From positions 55,232 to 119,231 of the forward strand of contig NZ_JAQTLS010000004.1 in the NCBI RefSeq assembly GCF_028714775.1: a DNA stretch of 64,000 nucleotides, in the 5' to 3' direction. The position numbers and the translations under genes were made by a program. The DNA comes from Thiothrix sp. (lineage in GTDB: Bacteria > Pseudomonadota > Gammaproteobacteria > Thiotrichales > Thiotrichaceae). The notes under the pieces are model-generated. The model was not told the DNA's origin. It saw nothing but the letters and a program-made list of their open reading frames with translations, and made no database searches. Below are positions 27,368 through 35,754 of this stretch, piece by piece (positions within the stretch are counted from its first letter, which is position 1; each line of letters begins with the position of its first letter).

Positions 27368-27574
27368 CAGTAAATGAACCCTTGCAACTTGAACAGTGGA
27401 TCGCTGTTCGCGCAAAGAGCCTGTCAAAGCGACATCAGCTTGCTCTTTACTAGGGCGGGGACTGGCCTACCGTGCGAATTGCATTGCGTTTCTAGGAAAC
27501 CAATATCGCACGGTAGGCCGTCCCCGCATCGAGTGTAGCAAGCTGATCTTCTGGATGAACGAAGGTGTTTACTG
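27368..27574 (+). ncRNA. Candidate retron msr-msd RNA
   Basis: A strongly structured segment directly upstream of the reverse transcriptase. Candidate parts in order: a1 CAGTAAA at 27368-27374 with CCTT at 27380-27383; stem-loop 1 GAACAGT/GCTGTTC (27391-27409); stem-loop 2 AAAGAGC (27414-27420) with GCTCTTT (27442-27448); and the msd hairpin. The msd hairpin is a 22-bp stem with one bulged T, arms 27455-27477 and 27506-27527. Its 28-base loop contains a small GTTTC/GAAAC hairpin. Candidate a2 is AAGG (27562-27565) plus TTTACTG (27568-27574). An 11-bp perfect outer repeat (27434-27444 and 27537-27547) could extend the msd stem but competes with stem-loop 2. The long hairpin is certain; the a1/a2 assignment is tentative. 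Confidence 0.75.
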
Positions 27575-27577
27575 CCC

Positions 27578-27608
27578 AATAGCCGACTTCGTGTCGGCTA
27601 TTTATTTT
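27578..27608 (+). terminator. Intrinsic terminator between retron RNA and RT gene
   Basis: A 10-bp perfect stem AATAGCCGAC/GTCGGCTATT (27578-27587 and 27593-27602) has a five-base loop and is followed by a T-rich stretch (TTATTTT). It ends 28 bases before the RT start codon, so much of the upstream transcript may stop here as a separate RNA, with read-through expressing the RT operon. Confidence 0.75.
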
Positions 27609-27635
27609 AAAAATAATAGAAAATCAGGGATTTGC

Positions 27636-29306
27636 ATGAGCCAACTCACCCGCCAGCAACTCTACGACAAGATTAAAGAAACCTCCAAGGATGAATACAT
27701 CCTCAGCGAGATGCAACGCTTGGGCTACTGGAAGGAAGACGCACAGCCGACGCTGGCAGCATCCCTGATCAAACGCCGTGGCGATTTGCAACGGCAAATC
27801 AATGCCTTATCGTCGCAAATTACTGACCCCAAAGCCGCCCTCAAAGCCATCCACCAAGAACGCATGGCAGCAGCTCGCCAGCAACGGATTGATACCAAGG
27901 TCAAACGCGAAGTCGACCGCTACCAACGCGCACAGGCTTGGCATGAAAAGCAGCAAAACCACATCCATTACCTTGGTGACGCTGCCGGATTCAAACCCTC
28001 CGCCGCCGACGATGTGTCCGACGCAGAACGCCTCAACAGCCTTGGCTTACCTGTCTATTCCAACGCCGCCGAACTCGCCGCAGGCATGGGCATTACCCTC
28101 AACGAATTGCGCTTTCTGACTTACAGCAATCAAGTCTCGCGGGTGTGCCACTACCAACATTTTGCGATGCAGAAAAAATCCGGCGGCACACGCCTGATTT
28201 CTGCACCGATGCCGCGCTTGAAACGCCTGCAATACTGGGTGCTGGACAATATCCTGCAACCGCTGGAACTCACCGAGCAAGCACACGGTTTCGTCACTGG
28301 GCGCAGCATTGTCAGCAATGCCCAGCCGCACTTGGCGCAAAAAGTCGTGATCAATATGGATCTGAAAGACTTTTTCCCGACTGTCACTTACCCGCGCATC
28401 AAAGGCACATTCGCGCAATTCGGCTACAACAACGAAGTCGCGTCCCTGCTCGCGCTGTTGTGTTCCGAAGCCGACACCCAAGCCGTGGAAATGGACGGGC
28501 AACGTTATTACCTCAACAGCACCAGCCGACGCTTGCCGCAAGGCGCACCCACCAGCCCCGCCTTGAGCAACGTGATTTGCCGCACGCTGGATAAACGCCT
28601 GCAAGGCTTGGCGACCAAACACGGTTTCGCCTACACCCGTTACGCCGACGATTTGACCTTTTCCGGTGCGGATACTGCCACCGTTCCCGCGCTGTTGTAC
28701 GGCGCAAAAGCTACGGTGATAGCGGAAGGTTTCAACGTCCATCCCGACAAAACCCGCATCATGAAACAGGGCAGCAAGCAGGAAGTGACGGGCATTGTGG
28801 TCAACCAACACCTGTCGGTCGATAACAAAAAGCTCAAGCAATTCCGCGCCCTGCTGTTCCAGATCGACAAAGACGGTTACGCTGATAAAAGCTGGGGCAA
28901 CGGTTACAATATTCTGGCAAGCATCAAAAGCTACGCCCATTACGTGCGCATGGTGAACCCGGAAAAAGGCAGCCAGTTTCTGGAACAGATTGCAGCCATC
29001 CAGCAAAAACATGGTAAACCCGACCGTGCCATGAAGTTCACCAACCCGCAATTCCGCGAACGTGCTGCACAAGGTCAGTTGCCACTGGAATCCATGCGCG
29101 TTGCCTCCGCCAAGCCGCAACCGACGTTGGATGACACGATTCAACACCGAGATGTCTTGCCGCAAGTAGAAGCTGCACTAGGTTTGTCAGTACCCGAAAC
29201 CGTGGAAACTGCACCCGAATCTGCGCCCGCTACAACGCCTGAAACACCTAGCCAGCCGCAAGGCTTGGTATCCACGCTTATGTCCCTGTTGAGAGGTAAA
29301 TCATGA
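27636..29306 (+). CDS. Retron reverse transcriptase
   Basis: A 556-residue RT that would copy the adjacent RNA into msDNA. Residues 1-~165 are a charged helical extension. The RT core runs ~170-400, with retron-specific NAQPH at 228-232 (NAxxH), catalytic Asp242 in MDLKDFF, PQG at 301-303, YADD at 336-339 and VTG at 384-386. A thumb follows, then a Pro/Thr-rich tail of ~60 residues. NAxxH plus VTG distinguishes retron RTs from group II intron or DGR enzymes. Start ATG 27636 lies just after the terminator, with CAGGGA upstream. An in-frame extension to 27396 would read through the structured RNA and is rejected. Its stop overlaps the next start (ATGA). Confidence 0.93.
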   Translation: MSQLTRQQLYDKIKETSKDEYILSEMQRLGYWKEDAQPTLAASLIKRRGDLQRQINALSSQITDPKAALKAIHQERMAAARQQRIDTKVKREVDRYQRAQAWHEKQQNHIHYLGDAAGFKPSAADDVSDAERLNSLGLPVYSNAAELAAGMGITLNELRFLTYSNQVSRVCHYQHFAMQKKSGGTRLISAPMPRLKRLQYWVLDNILQPLELTEQAHGFVTGRSIVSNAQPHLAQKVVINMDLKDFFPTVTYPRIKGTFAQFGYNNEVASLLALLCSEADTQAVEMDGQRYYLNSTSRRLPQGAPTSPALSNVICRTLDKRLQGLATKHGFAYTRYADDLTFSGADTATVPALLYGAKATVIAEGFNVHPDKTRIMKQGSKQEVTGIVVNQHLSVDNKKLKQFRALLFQIDKDGYADKSWGNGYNILASIKSYAHYVRMVNPEKGSQFLEQIAAIQQKHGKPDRAMKFTNPQFRERAAQGQLPLESMRVASAKPQPTLDDTIQHRDVLPQVEAALGLSVPETVETAPESAPATTPETPSQPQGLVSTLMSLLRGKS

Positions 29307-32300
29307 AACTGATTCGCCGTACTACCCTGCGCTTTCAGGACGGCACGTCCGACAAAGTGTACGAAGTCGACATCGTGGAAGCCGCTGATGACAGCTATTT
29401 GGTCAATTTCCGCTACGGACGTTCCGGTAAACCTTTGACCGAAGGCAGCAAAACCACCGCCCCCGTGGATTCTGCCAAAGCCAAAAAAGTCGCCGATAGC
29501 CTGCTGGTCAGCAAGATGAACAAAGGCTACCAAGTACTGATGGGCTACAACCCCGTAACTGGCGAAACTATCGGCGCAAATGCCGCTGCGCAAACCGAAG
29601 CCGCGCCGCGCAAAGGCAAAAAAGCGCAAAACCGCGACCAGCAAATCCTCGAACGCCTGCAAAAGTTTGCCGAAGGCGATACACCCGCTGACAGTACAGG
29701 ATTGATTGACGGCTACAGCCTGAGCCGCAGCGTATGGAAAGCGGGCGAATTGCGCATTCCCGAACTCGCCGCTGCCCTGCAAACCTTACTCGCTAATTTG
29801 CCCGCCAAAGCCAAAGACGATGCGATGACGTATTACAGCATTGCATGGGCAACAGGGCGTACCCGTGATCCTGCCGCATTCGCCGTATTGCAGCAGCTCC
29901 AAGATAAAATCCCTGCGCACTTGTACCAATTTGCGTGCTTGCAAGTGGGGCAGCCACCGGAAAGCTGTTTGCCAGCATTCGACCAAACGCTGGATGCGGT
30001 GCAAGCAATTGAAGCCATCCAAGCCTTCGACCATTACGCCGCGATGTCGTTTGAGCGCTTGAACACCGAAGACCGCGCATACATTCAGCAAGTGCTGCAT
30101 TGGCACGGGCTGAACGCAGCTATCGAACAAGCATTGAGCCAAACCGTATTGGCGGATGCGGATCAGGATTTCATGCAACTGCGTGTCGATGCCGCCAGTT
30201 ACGCTACAATCCAAGCCAACAAAGCCGCCGTGCCGGAACTCGAACCCGCGATTATGGATGTGTTGCGTTACCACTATAACGAGCTGCTAGATCAGAAAAA
30301 GCACGAATACCAAGCCGATTTCGACCTGTATACCCAACTGTTGGCAGGCATGAATCTGGAAACCGTGTTGGCAAACGATACGTGGAATATTGCCCGCGCC
30401 AACGAAGGCAACGTGCAATACCTGTGGGGCGACTCCAAACGCAACCTGCAAAACGCTCTGAAAGCCACCGGCAAAGTAAAAAATCTCAATAGTTTGTGGC
30501 AACGGGTGATCAACTACTACGATCTACATAGCAAACGCCAACAAGACGTATCCGCTGACCGTTTGCAGCAATGCTATGCCATCCTGAAAACTCATGATGC
30601 ATATCACGATGTAGTCAACCGCGTGGTGCGCAAGATCAGTGCTGACCGCTGGTTTTATGGCTACCAGCATGAGGTTGATGCAGCCATCCGCAGCAAATAC
30701 GATACCTCGCTGGCTTGCCATGTGCGCCGCCTGTTTATGGATCGCTTTGCTGATTTACGTCAGGAAGCTCTCCAGCCCAAAGAACAATTGCTGGAACATT
30801 ACAGCCAGCAGGTGGTGAGTTTGTATGCGCTTGCCAGCATTACGCCGGACAAACGGGCGGTGGCATTCACCGCTATCCAACATGCGCCAGTCAACCAATC
30901 GTTTACGGCATCGTTCCGCAAGCTCTACAAAATGGCAGAGTTTTTGGATGATCACGAAGCCTTAGCCATACTGAATCATCGGCTGGAAACCACGCCAGAC
31001 GATGGCAGACGGCAAAGCTGGCGCGAAGAAAACCCCAGCTTCACCCAACAAAGCAAACGCTATTTGCGCCGCCGTACCGTGCGCCATTTGCGCAATCTCG
31101 GCAAGTTTTCGCCCAACGATTATTTGCGACTCGCACGGGAAATACTGGTATTGGCGGACGATGCCTCACCAGCAGCACAACGTACCCCGAAAAAACAACT
31201 GATTCATTTCCCCGACTTGGTAGCAATGAATTTCATCCTGCATCGCCATAGTCACTTGTACGAACAAGACTATAAGGGCGCATGGTTTTTGCAAGAAAAT
31301 CGCCAAAACGAGGCCAATCAGCCCGAAGCATTTGCTACCTTGTGGGCGTATGCGGGTCAGGATTTGCTCTACATCTTGCGCCAATGTAAAGCGGCGATGG
31401 TGAACGATTTTGCCTTCCGCCGCCTGCAACCGCAAACCGCGTTTTTGCAGGAGCAAACCCAAGCGACGTGGTTGGAACTGGTGGTGCGCCCTTACGAAAA
31501 TACCGCGCTGCTGGGGTTGGAACACCTGCGTGATAGCGTGCAGCAAACCGAGGTGGTTTTTGTGCTGTTGAATGCGCAGTTTGCCGCCATCCGCCATCAC
31601 GGCTTGGCAAACTTGAGACCCGAACATTTTGCAGAACACCCGGATTTATTGCTGAACTTGTTGCTCTCGCCACACGACGATGTGCAGTTATTCGCCAAGA
31701 ATTATGTGTACGCGATGCCCAACAACCATACGCTGTTGCCGCTGTTATTGGCTCGCCCCGAACCTGCGCTGCAAGCCTTGGGCATTGCGCTGATTGGCAA
31801 ATTGAGCGATGCTGAAAAACGCGAATACCGTGTGCTGCTGTTCAATGCGCTGACCGATGAAAATGCTGAATTGCGCCGTGGAGCGCGGCTGGCAGTGCTG
31901 TCGGTCAAGGATGCCGACTTTCAGAAAGACATTTTCGCGCACATTCTGCCCGTGCTATTCAAAGCCGAGCCAGTTGAGGGTTACAGCGAGGATATGCTGG
32001 CAATTGTGCAAGCGGTAGCACCCATTCACGCCGAGATTGACCAAAACTTGCTGTGGCGGCTGCTGACAGCAAAAAGCAAATTGGCGGAACGTGCCGGAGC
32101 ATTGATCTTGCCTGATCACCCTGCCAGCGCGTTTTCAATCAAGCAATTGGCGATGCTCACTAAAATTCCCACCTTGCAAGTGCGGACGTGGGCAATGGCA
32201 GCGTTGCAAGCCGATCCAGCACGGGTAACGGAGCAATTCGCCGAAGCCGTGCGGATTTTGGATAATCGTTGGGACGATACCCGCGCCCAAGCGATTGCCC

Positions 32301-32800
32301 TGTTTGCTACGTTTGAGGCTGACTTTTGGACAAGCGAACGTGTGGTAGCAGTGTGTGATCAGGTTTATCACGATGTGCAACAATTCGGGCGCGAACTGGT
32401 GTTGCGCGGCTTTGAACACGGCGAAGGCGAACACTATTTGCTGCAATTGAGCCAACATCCTGCCAACAACGTGCAATTGTTCGTGTCGAATTTCTTGCAG
32501 CAATACGCCAGTGGCAAGCCCACTATCATCCTCAAGCTGCAAGGCTATTTCAATACCGTCTTGTCGCAAGTGAATCGTGGGCGTTTGGTGAAAGATCGGG
32601 TGATTGCCTTCCTGTTCACCGAATCCGGCAAGGATGAGCAAGTGGCACGCATGGTGGCGGCATTGTTTACCGACCAATCCCTGAGCCGCGTGATTGCCGA
32701 TAAAGCACGTTACATCAAGACTTTGTTTGAATTGCAAAACCGCTACGGCATCCAACAAACGCCAGTGCGCGTGATCGCACCCGCAGTGAGGGCTTTCTGA
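29303..32800 (+). CDS. WGR-domain giant protein with HEAT-like repeats (retron accessory)
   Basis: This 1165-residue cytoplasmic protein has an N-terminal ~80-residue WGR domain (LRFQDGTSDKVYEVDI, then FRYGRSGKPLTEG), a nucleic-acid-binding module also found in PARPs and MolR-like proteins. A low-complexity Ala/Lys linker follows. The remaining ~1000 residues are almost all alpha-helical, with degenerate HEAT-like repeats clearest between ~770 and 1000 (for example the ALIGKLSDAEKREYRVLL and RRGARLAVLSVKD region). No nuclease or ATPase motif is seen. It overlaps the RT gene by four bases and the SWIM gene by one. A role as effector or effector-holding scaffold triggered through the msDNA is inferred from context. 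Confidence 0.85.
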   Translation: MKLIRRTTLRFQDGTSDKVYEVDIVEAADDSYLVNFRYGRSGKPLTEGSKTTAPVDSAKAKKVADSLLVSKMNKGYQVLMGYNPVTGETIGANAAAQTEAAPRKGKKAQNRDQQILERLQKFAEGDTPADSTGLIDGYSLSRSVWKAGELRIPELAAALQTLLANLPAKAKDDAMTYYSIAWATGRTRDPAAFAVLQQLQDKIPAHLYQFACLQVGQPPESCLPAFDQTLDAVQAIEAIQAFDHYAAMSFERLNTEDRAYIQQVLHWHGLNAAIEQALSQTVLADADQDFMQLRVDAASYATIQANKAAVPELEPAIMDVLRYHYNELLDQKKHEYQADFDLYTQLLAGMNLETVLANDTWNIARANEGNVQYLWGDSKRNLQNALKATGKVKNLNSLWQRVINYYDLHSKRQQDVSADRLQQCYAILKTHDAYHDVVNRVVRKISADRWFYGYQHEVDAAIRSKYDTSLACHVRRLFMDRFADLRQEALQPKEQLLEHYSQQVVSLYALASITPDKRAVAFTAIQHAPVNQSFTASFRKLYKMAEFLDDHEALAILNHRLETTPDDGRRQSWREENPSFTQQSKRYLRRRTVRHLRNLGKFSPNDYLRLAREILVLADDASPAAQRTPKKQLIHFPDLVAMNFILHRHSHLYEQDYKGAWFLQENRQNEANQPEAFATLWAYAGQDLLYILRQCKAAMVNDFAFRRLQPQTAFLQEQTQATWLELVVRPYENTALLGLEHLRDSVQQTEVVFVLLNAQFAAIRHHGLANLRPEHFAEHPDLLLNLLLSPHDDVQLFAKNYVYAMPNNHTLLPLLLARPEPALQALGIALIGKLSDAEKREYRVLLFNALTDENAELRRGARLAVLSVKDADFQKDIFAHILPVLFKAEPVEGYSEDMLAIVQAVAPIHAEIDQNLLWRLLTAKSKLAERAGALILPDHPASAFSIKQLAMLTKIPTLQVRTWAMAALQADPARVTEQFAEAVRILDNRWDDTRAQAIALFATFEADFWTSERVVAVCDQVYHDVQQFGRELVLRGFEHGEGEHYLLQLSQHPANNVQLFVSNFLQQYASGKPTIILKLQGYFNTVLSQVNRGRLVKDRVIAFLFTESGKDEQVARMVAALFTDQSLSRVIADKARYIKTLFELQNRYGIQQTPVRVIAPAVRAF

Positions 32801-34428
32801 TGGAGTTTTCCAGAAAATATAACGGCAACTCGCAAGTCTCGAACACTAGCCGTGAAACGACTATGTCTTTCGTGCCGGATGCGTTGCGCAACCCGACGTT
32901 TTTTGCCGCTGATTTGGGGCAACATATTCCGTTCCGCGAAGCCATGTCCGCGCTGCATCAAGTAGTGGTGTCAGATATGAGCTTCCAGCCCAAAGACAAA
33001 TCCGATTACAAAGCGTGGCTGAAAGCGCAAGAAGATGTGTTTTTAGCAGAAGCGATGGCAAAACAAGGGCAAATCAAAGCGCAACTGGATGAATTACGCC
33101 AGCAAATGCGCGAAGTGCAACACGCTGAAAGTGCTGTTTTGTCGCCGTTCTACGCTGCGCGTTCCAAGTATTTCCAGTATTTGTACAAGAACGATATTGA
33201 TGCGTGGTATGTGCTTGATCCGGTGATCACCGTTCACCCCGACAGTATTTTCTTTGAATGCTTTTCGCAAGACGAATCCAGCTACGGGAAATTAAGCTGC
33301 CGCTACGAAGTGTTCCAGAATGTGCGCGAACACGCTTACGGCACGACCAATATCGACTATTCGCACGAGTTGTATCAGGAATTCCAGAAAATCCGCGATT
33401 ACAAACGTACCGAATTCGTGATTGATCCGTCCGGTTTTGAGGTCAAAACCGACCTGAGCGATGACTTCAAGGAAGAGAAAATCGACCTGCCGGACAGTTG
33501 GGTGCGCGGTTTCCTGCAAGTCAGTTCGGCAATGAGTTTGCCGTTTACGACTTTTAACCTGCACCCGATGGATATGTACAATATCCTGCTGTTTTTGAAG
33601 CGGCACAAGGAAAAAACCGGCCCTCGCTCCTTGCGGTTTTGCCTGACACCTGACCAGCCGATTCAGGTGAAGTTTGATCCGTGGGGCGAAACCTTGACGT
33701 GTCCGCGCAGTGTTTACACCGGCAATGCGGCGCAGGACGTGCGGATTTGGGGACGGCGGCGTTTGTTCATATTGGAACGCTTGTTGCCGATTGTGAAGCA
33801 TTTCCGCGTGAGTTTGCTGGGTTCGGGTTTACCGAGCTTCTGGGTGGCGGAAATGGAACACATGACCTTTACCTTGGGCTTATCAGGCTGGAGTGCCAAT
33901 GATTTTTCGCGCATGGGCAATTTCGATTTGATGGCTCCGCGTGGCGAGGTCGATAGCGTGACCGCCGAGCGCGTGTTTGCGGCATTGCAGACCACTTGGC
34001 AGGAAAGTGCGACTTCGCTGGCATTGCGGCTGGGCTTGGATGTGCTGACGGTCAAATCCGCACTGGGGATTTACTCGCAATACGGGCGGGTGTTGTATGA
34101 CATGGATAACGATATGTACCGTATTCGTGAACTCAGCAAAGACCCGTTACCAATGGATAAACTGCGTTTCAGCAATGAGCGCGAGGCGAAAGCGGATAAT
34201 TTCCGTAAGGCGGGTTTGGTGACGGTGGTGGCAAGGGAAGCGCAGCAAAACGGCAGACAGTTAGTGCGCGGCGAAGTGATCGACAATGCGCATACTTACC
34301 AGTCGGAGATTACGCTGGATGCGGATATGCGTTTGGTGGAAGCGAAGTGCCATTGCCACTTCTATATTCAGAACAAGCTGAATCAGGGGCCGTGTGAACA
34401 CATACTGGCGGTGCGTTTATCCCAGTAA
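32800..34428 (+). CDS. SWIM zinc-finger protein (retron accessory)
   Basis: This 542-residue protein has a C-terminal SWIM zinc finger with ligands Cys517, Cys519, Cys532 and His534 (CHC...CEH), a DNA- or protein-binding module. The first ~480 residues are a mixed helical region without a recognised motif; a winged-helix-like segment may lie around residues 385-445. The start overlaps the stop of the WGR gene (TGATG), and GTGAGGG is placed correctly. ATG 32863 is a weaker alternative. WGR and SWIM protein pairs are known partners of one retron type (I recall type XIII, WHSWIM, in the 2020 classification). This gene completes that set. Confidence 0.85.
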   Translation: MEFSRKYNGNSQVSNTSRETTMSFVPDALRNPTFFAADLGQHIPFREAMSALHQVVVSDMSFQPKDKSDYKAWLKAQEDVFLAEAMAKQGQIKAQLDELRQQMREVQHAESAVLSPFYAARSKYFQYLYKNDIDAWYVLDPVITVHPDSIFFECFSQDESSYGKLSCRYEVFQNVREHAYGTTNIDYSHELYQEFQKIRDYKRTEFVIDPSGFEVKTDLSDDFKEEKIDLPDSWVRGFLQVSSAMSLPFTTFNLHPMDMYNILLFLKRHKEKTGPRSLRFCLTPDQPIQVKFDPWGETLTCPRSVYTGNAAQDVRIWGRRRLFILERLLPIVKHFRVSLLGSGLPSFWVAEMEHMTFTLGLSGWSANDFSRMGNFDLMAPRGEVDSVTAERVFAALQTTWQESATSLALRLGLDVLTVKSALGIYSQYGRVLYDMDNDMYRIRELSKDPLPMDKLRFSNEREAKADNFRKAGLVTVVAREAQQNGRQLVRGEVIDNAHTYQSEITLDADMRLVEAKCHCHFYIQNKLNQGPCEHILAVRLSQ

Positions 34429-34515
34429 TTCTAGGCCGAGTGCCGTTCGTCCGGGCGGCGGACAGATCGGCTGCATTTTGATATTGCTTAATTTCAATGT
34501 AATTAGGTTCTTATA

Positions 34516-34554
34516 TGATGCCCCTGTTTTGTGTGTCAATCATGAGGGGCATTA
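34516..34554 (+). promoter_or_regulatory. Hairpin hiding the ribosome site of the small membrane protein
   Basis: TGATGCCCCT (34516-34525) pairs with AGGGGCATTA (34545-34554; one G-T pair) across a 19-base loop. The right arm contains the ribosome site GAGGGG, and the start codon follows two bases later. In the folded state translation would be blocked. Confidence 0.55.
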
Positions 34555-34555
34555 C

Positions 34556-34843
34556 ATGAACGAAATGACAGCAAGTGCAACGTGCACGGTTCCGTCAGAA
34601 GTGTTGAAAGCATCCCTGCTGGTTGGGGTTATTGGGGTGGTTTCCCTAACGCTGGCGCGGCTGGCAGGGGTCGGGGTTCCTATGTCATGGGCGTTGGGCT
34701 TGATCGTTTTTTTCTTTGTTGGCGCTATTTTGGTTTTGCATTGGCTCTCTATCTTGCGTAAGCCGGGGCTGGTTTTGCTGGTGGGAACGCTTTTCATCGT
34801 CGGTGCTGTCTACCTGCAAGATACCATTCTGGGGATGATGTAG
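34556..34843 (+). CDS. Small three-helix membrane protein
   Basis: This 95-residue protein has a short polar N-terminus and three hydrophobic helices (about residues 17-37, 42-62 and 70-88). ATG 34556 directly follows the GAGGGG ribosome site held in a hairpin. It lies 127 bases after the retron operon and is not obviously part of it, although small membrane proteins do occur as toxic effectors next to defence systems. Family not recognised. Confidence 0.65.
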   Translation: MNEMTASATCTVPSEVLKASLLVGVIGVVSLTLARLAGVGVPMSWALGLIVFFFVGAILVLHWLSILRKPGLVLLVGTLFIVGAVYLQDTILGMM

Positions 34844-34941
34844 CGTTTTTTGCGCCAAGCAGCGGACAATCTGGGTAAATTTGGGCTATACCTTGTGAGC
34901 GTGACCAGCCCCGCCGTTGGGGTAATGCCAAAGGAGTGCTT

Positions 34942-35100
34942 GTGTTTAAGTGGGTTGTAAGCCGTGTGGTGGATATTTTAATCGTTTTTGTGTTGGCAAC
35001 CGTGCTGCTGTGGTTCGGTGCGACCCGCTACCCCGAATTTTTCCCGCAAAGCTTCTTCCAATATTGGGGTGGCGTTATGCCATCGCAGGTGCAACGCTGA
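34942..35100 (+). CDS. 52-residue membrane protein
   Basis: A short frame from GTG 34942 to TGA 35098-35100 with AAGGAG five bases before the start. It encodes one hydrophobic helix (DILIVFVLATVLLWFG) and a polar aromatic tail (YPEFFPQSFFQYWGG). The well-placed ribosome site supports it. It ends 24 bases before rnpB. Function unknown. Confidence 0.5.
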   Translation: MFKWVVSRVVDILIVFVLATVLLWFGATRYPEFFPQSFFQYWGGVMPSQVQR

Positions 35101-35124
35101 TCACTATCTGTTATGGTGCGCCTT

Positions 35125-35486
<362 letters not shown>

Positions 35487-35660
35487 CTTCTTTTTTCTCT
35501 CCCGCCTTTGTGGAATAATTTTCACCTCAAAGTTAATGTGATTTATCGCATGTCCATGCCAACACCTTGAAATAAAAGAAATAGCTTGATTATTATCCTA
35601 TATTTAATTCCATTTAAACCCCTATTTAATTAACTTTAAAGCTATTTCTTCGGAATTTTA

Positions 35661-35689
35661 TTGACACTGTGGAGTTGTCTGCCTATATT
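35661..35689 (+). promoter_or_regulatory. Near-consensus sigma-70 promoter of the mraZ-division cluster
   Basis: TTGACA (35661-35666), 17-base spacer, TATATT (35684-35689). The AT-rich sequence upstream (35560-35650) could act as an UP element. The transcription start is expected near 35696, directly before the MraZ boxes. Confidence 0.85.
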
Positions 35690-35698
35690 CCTTTTCAA

Positions 35699-35728
35699 GT
35701 GGAAGAAAGTGGGGAAAAGTGGGTAACT
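35699..35728 (+). promoter_or_regulatory. MraZ operator: three 10-bp direct repeats
   Basis: Three tandem units GTGGAAGAAA, GTGGGGAAAA and GTGGGTAACT fit the GTGGG-N5 repeats bound by MraZ. Placement at the transcription start supports autorepression of the cluster by MraZ, as known for E. coli. Confidence 0.85.
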
Positions 35729-35754
35729 TTCCCAGTAAGGATGGGTTCTGAAGT

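Noticed and set aside
27185..27427. 80-residue minus-strand frame upstream of thiC
   Set aside because: It overlaps the retron RNA start, has no recognisable motif and no good ribosome site; probably chance.
27434..27547. Long palindrome read as a MITE or insertion-sequence end
   Set aside because: No target duplication or transposase is seen, and the position directly before a retron RT with extra msr-like hairpins is better explained as msr-msd RNA.
27396..27635. An 80-residue N-terminal extension of the RT frame
   Set aside because: It reads through the paired RNA structure and the terminator, its composition is unlike coding sequence, and ATG 27636 has a suitable ribosome site.
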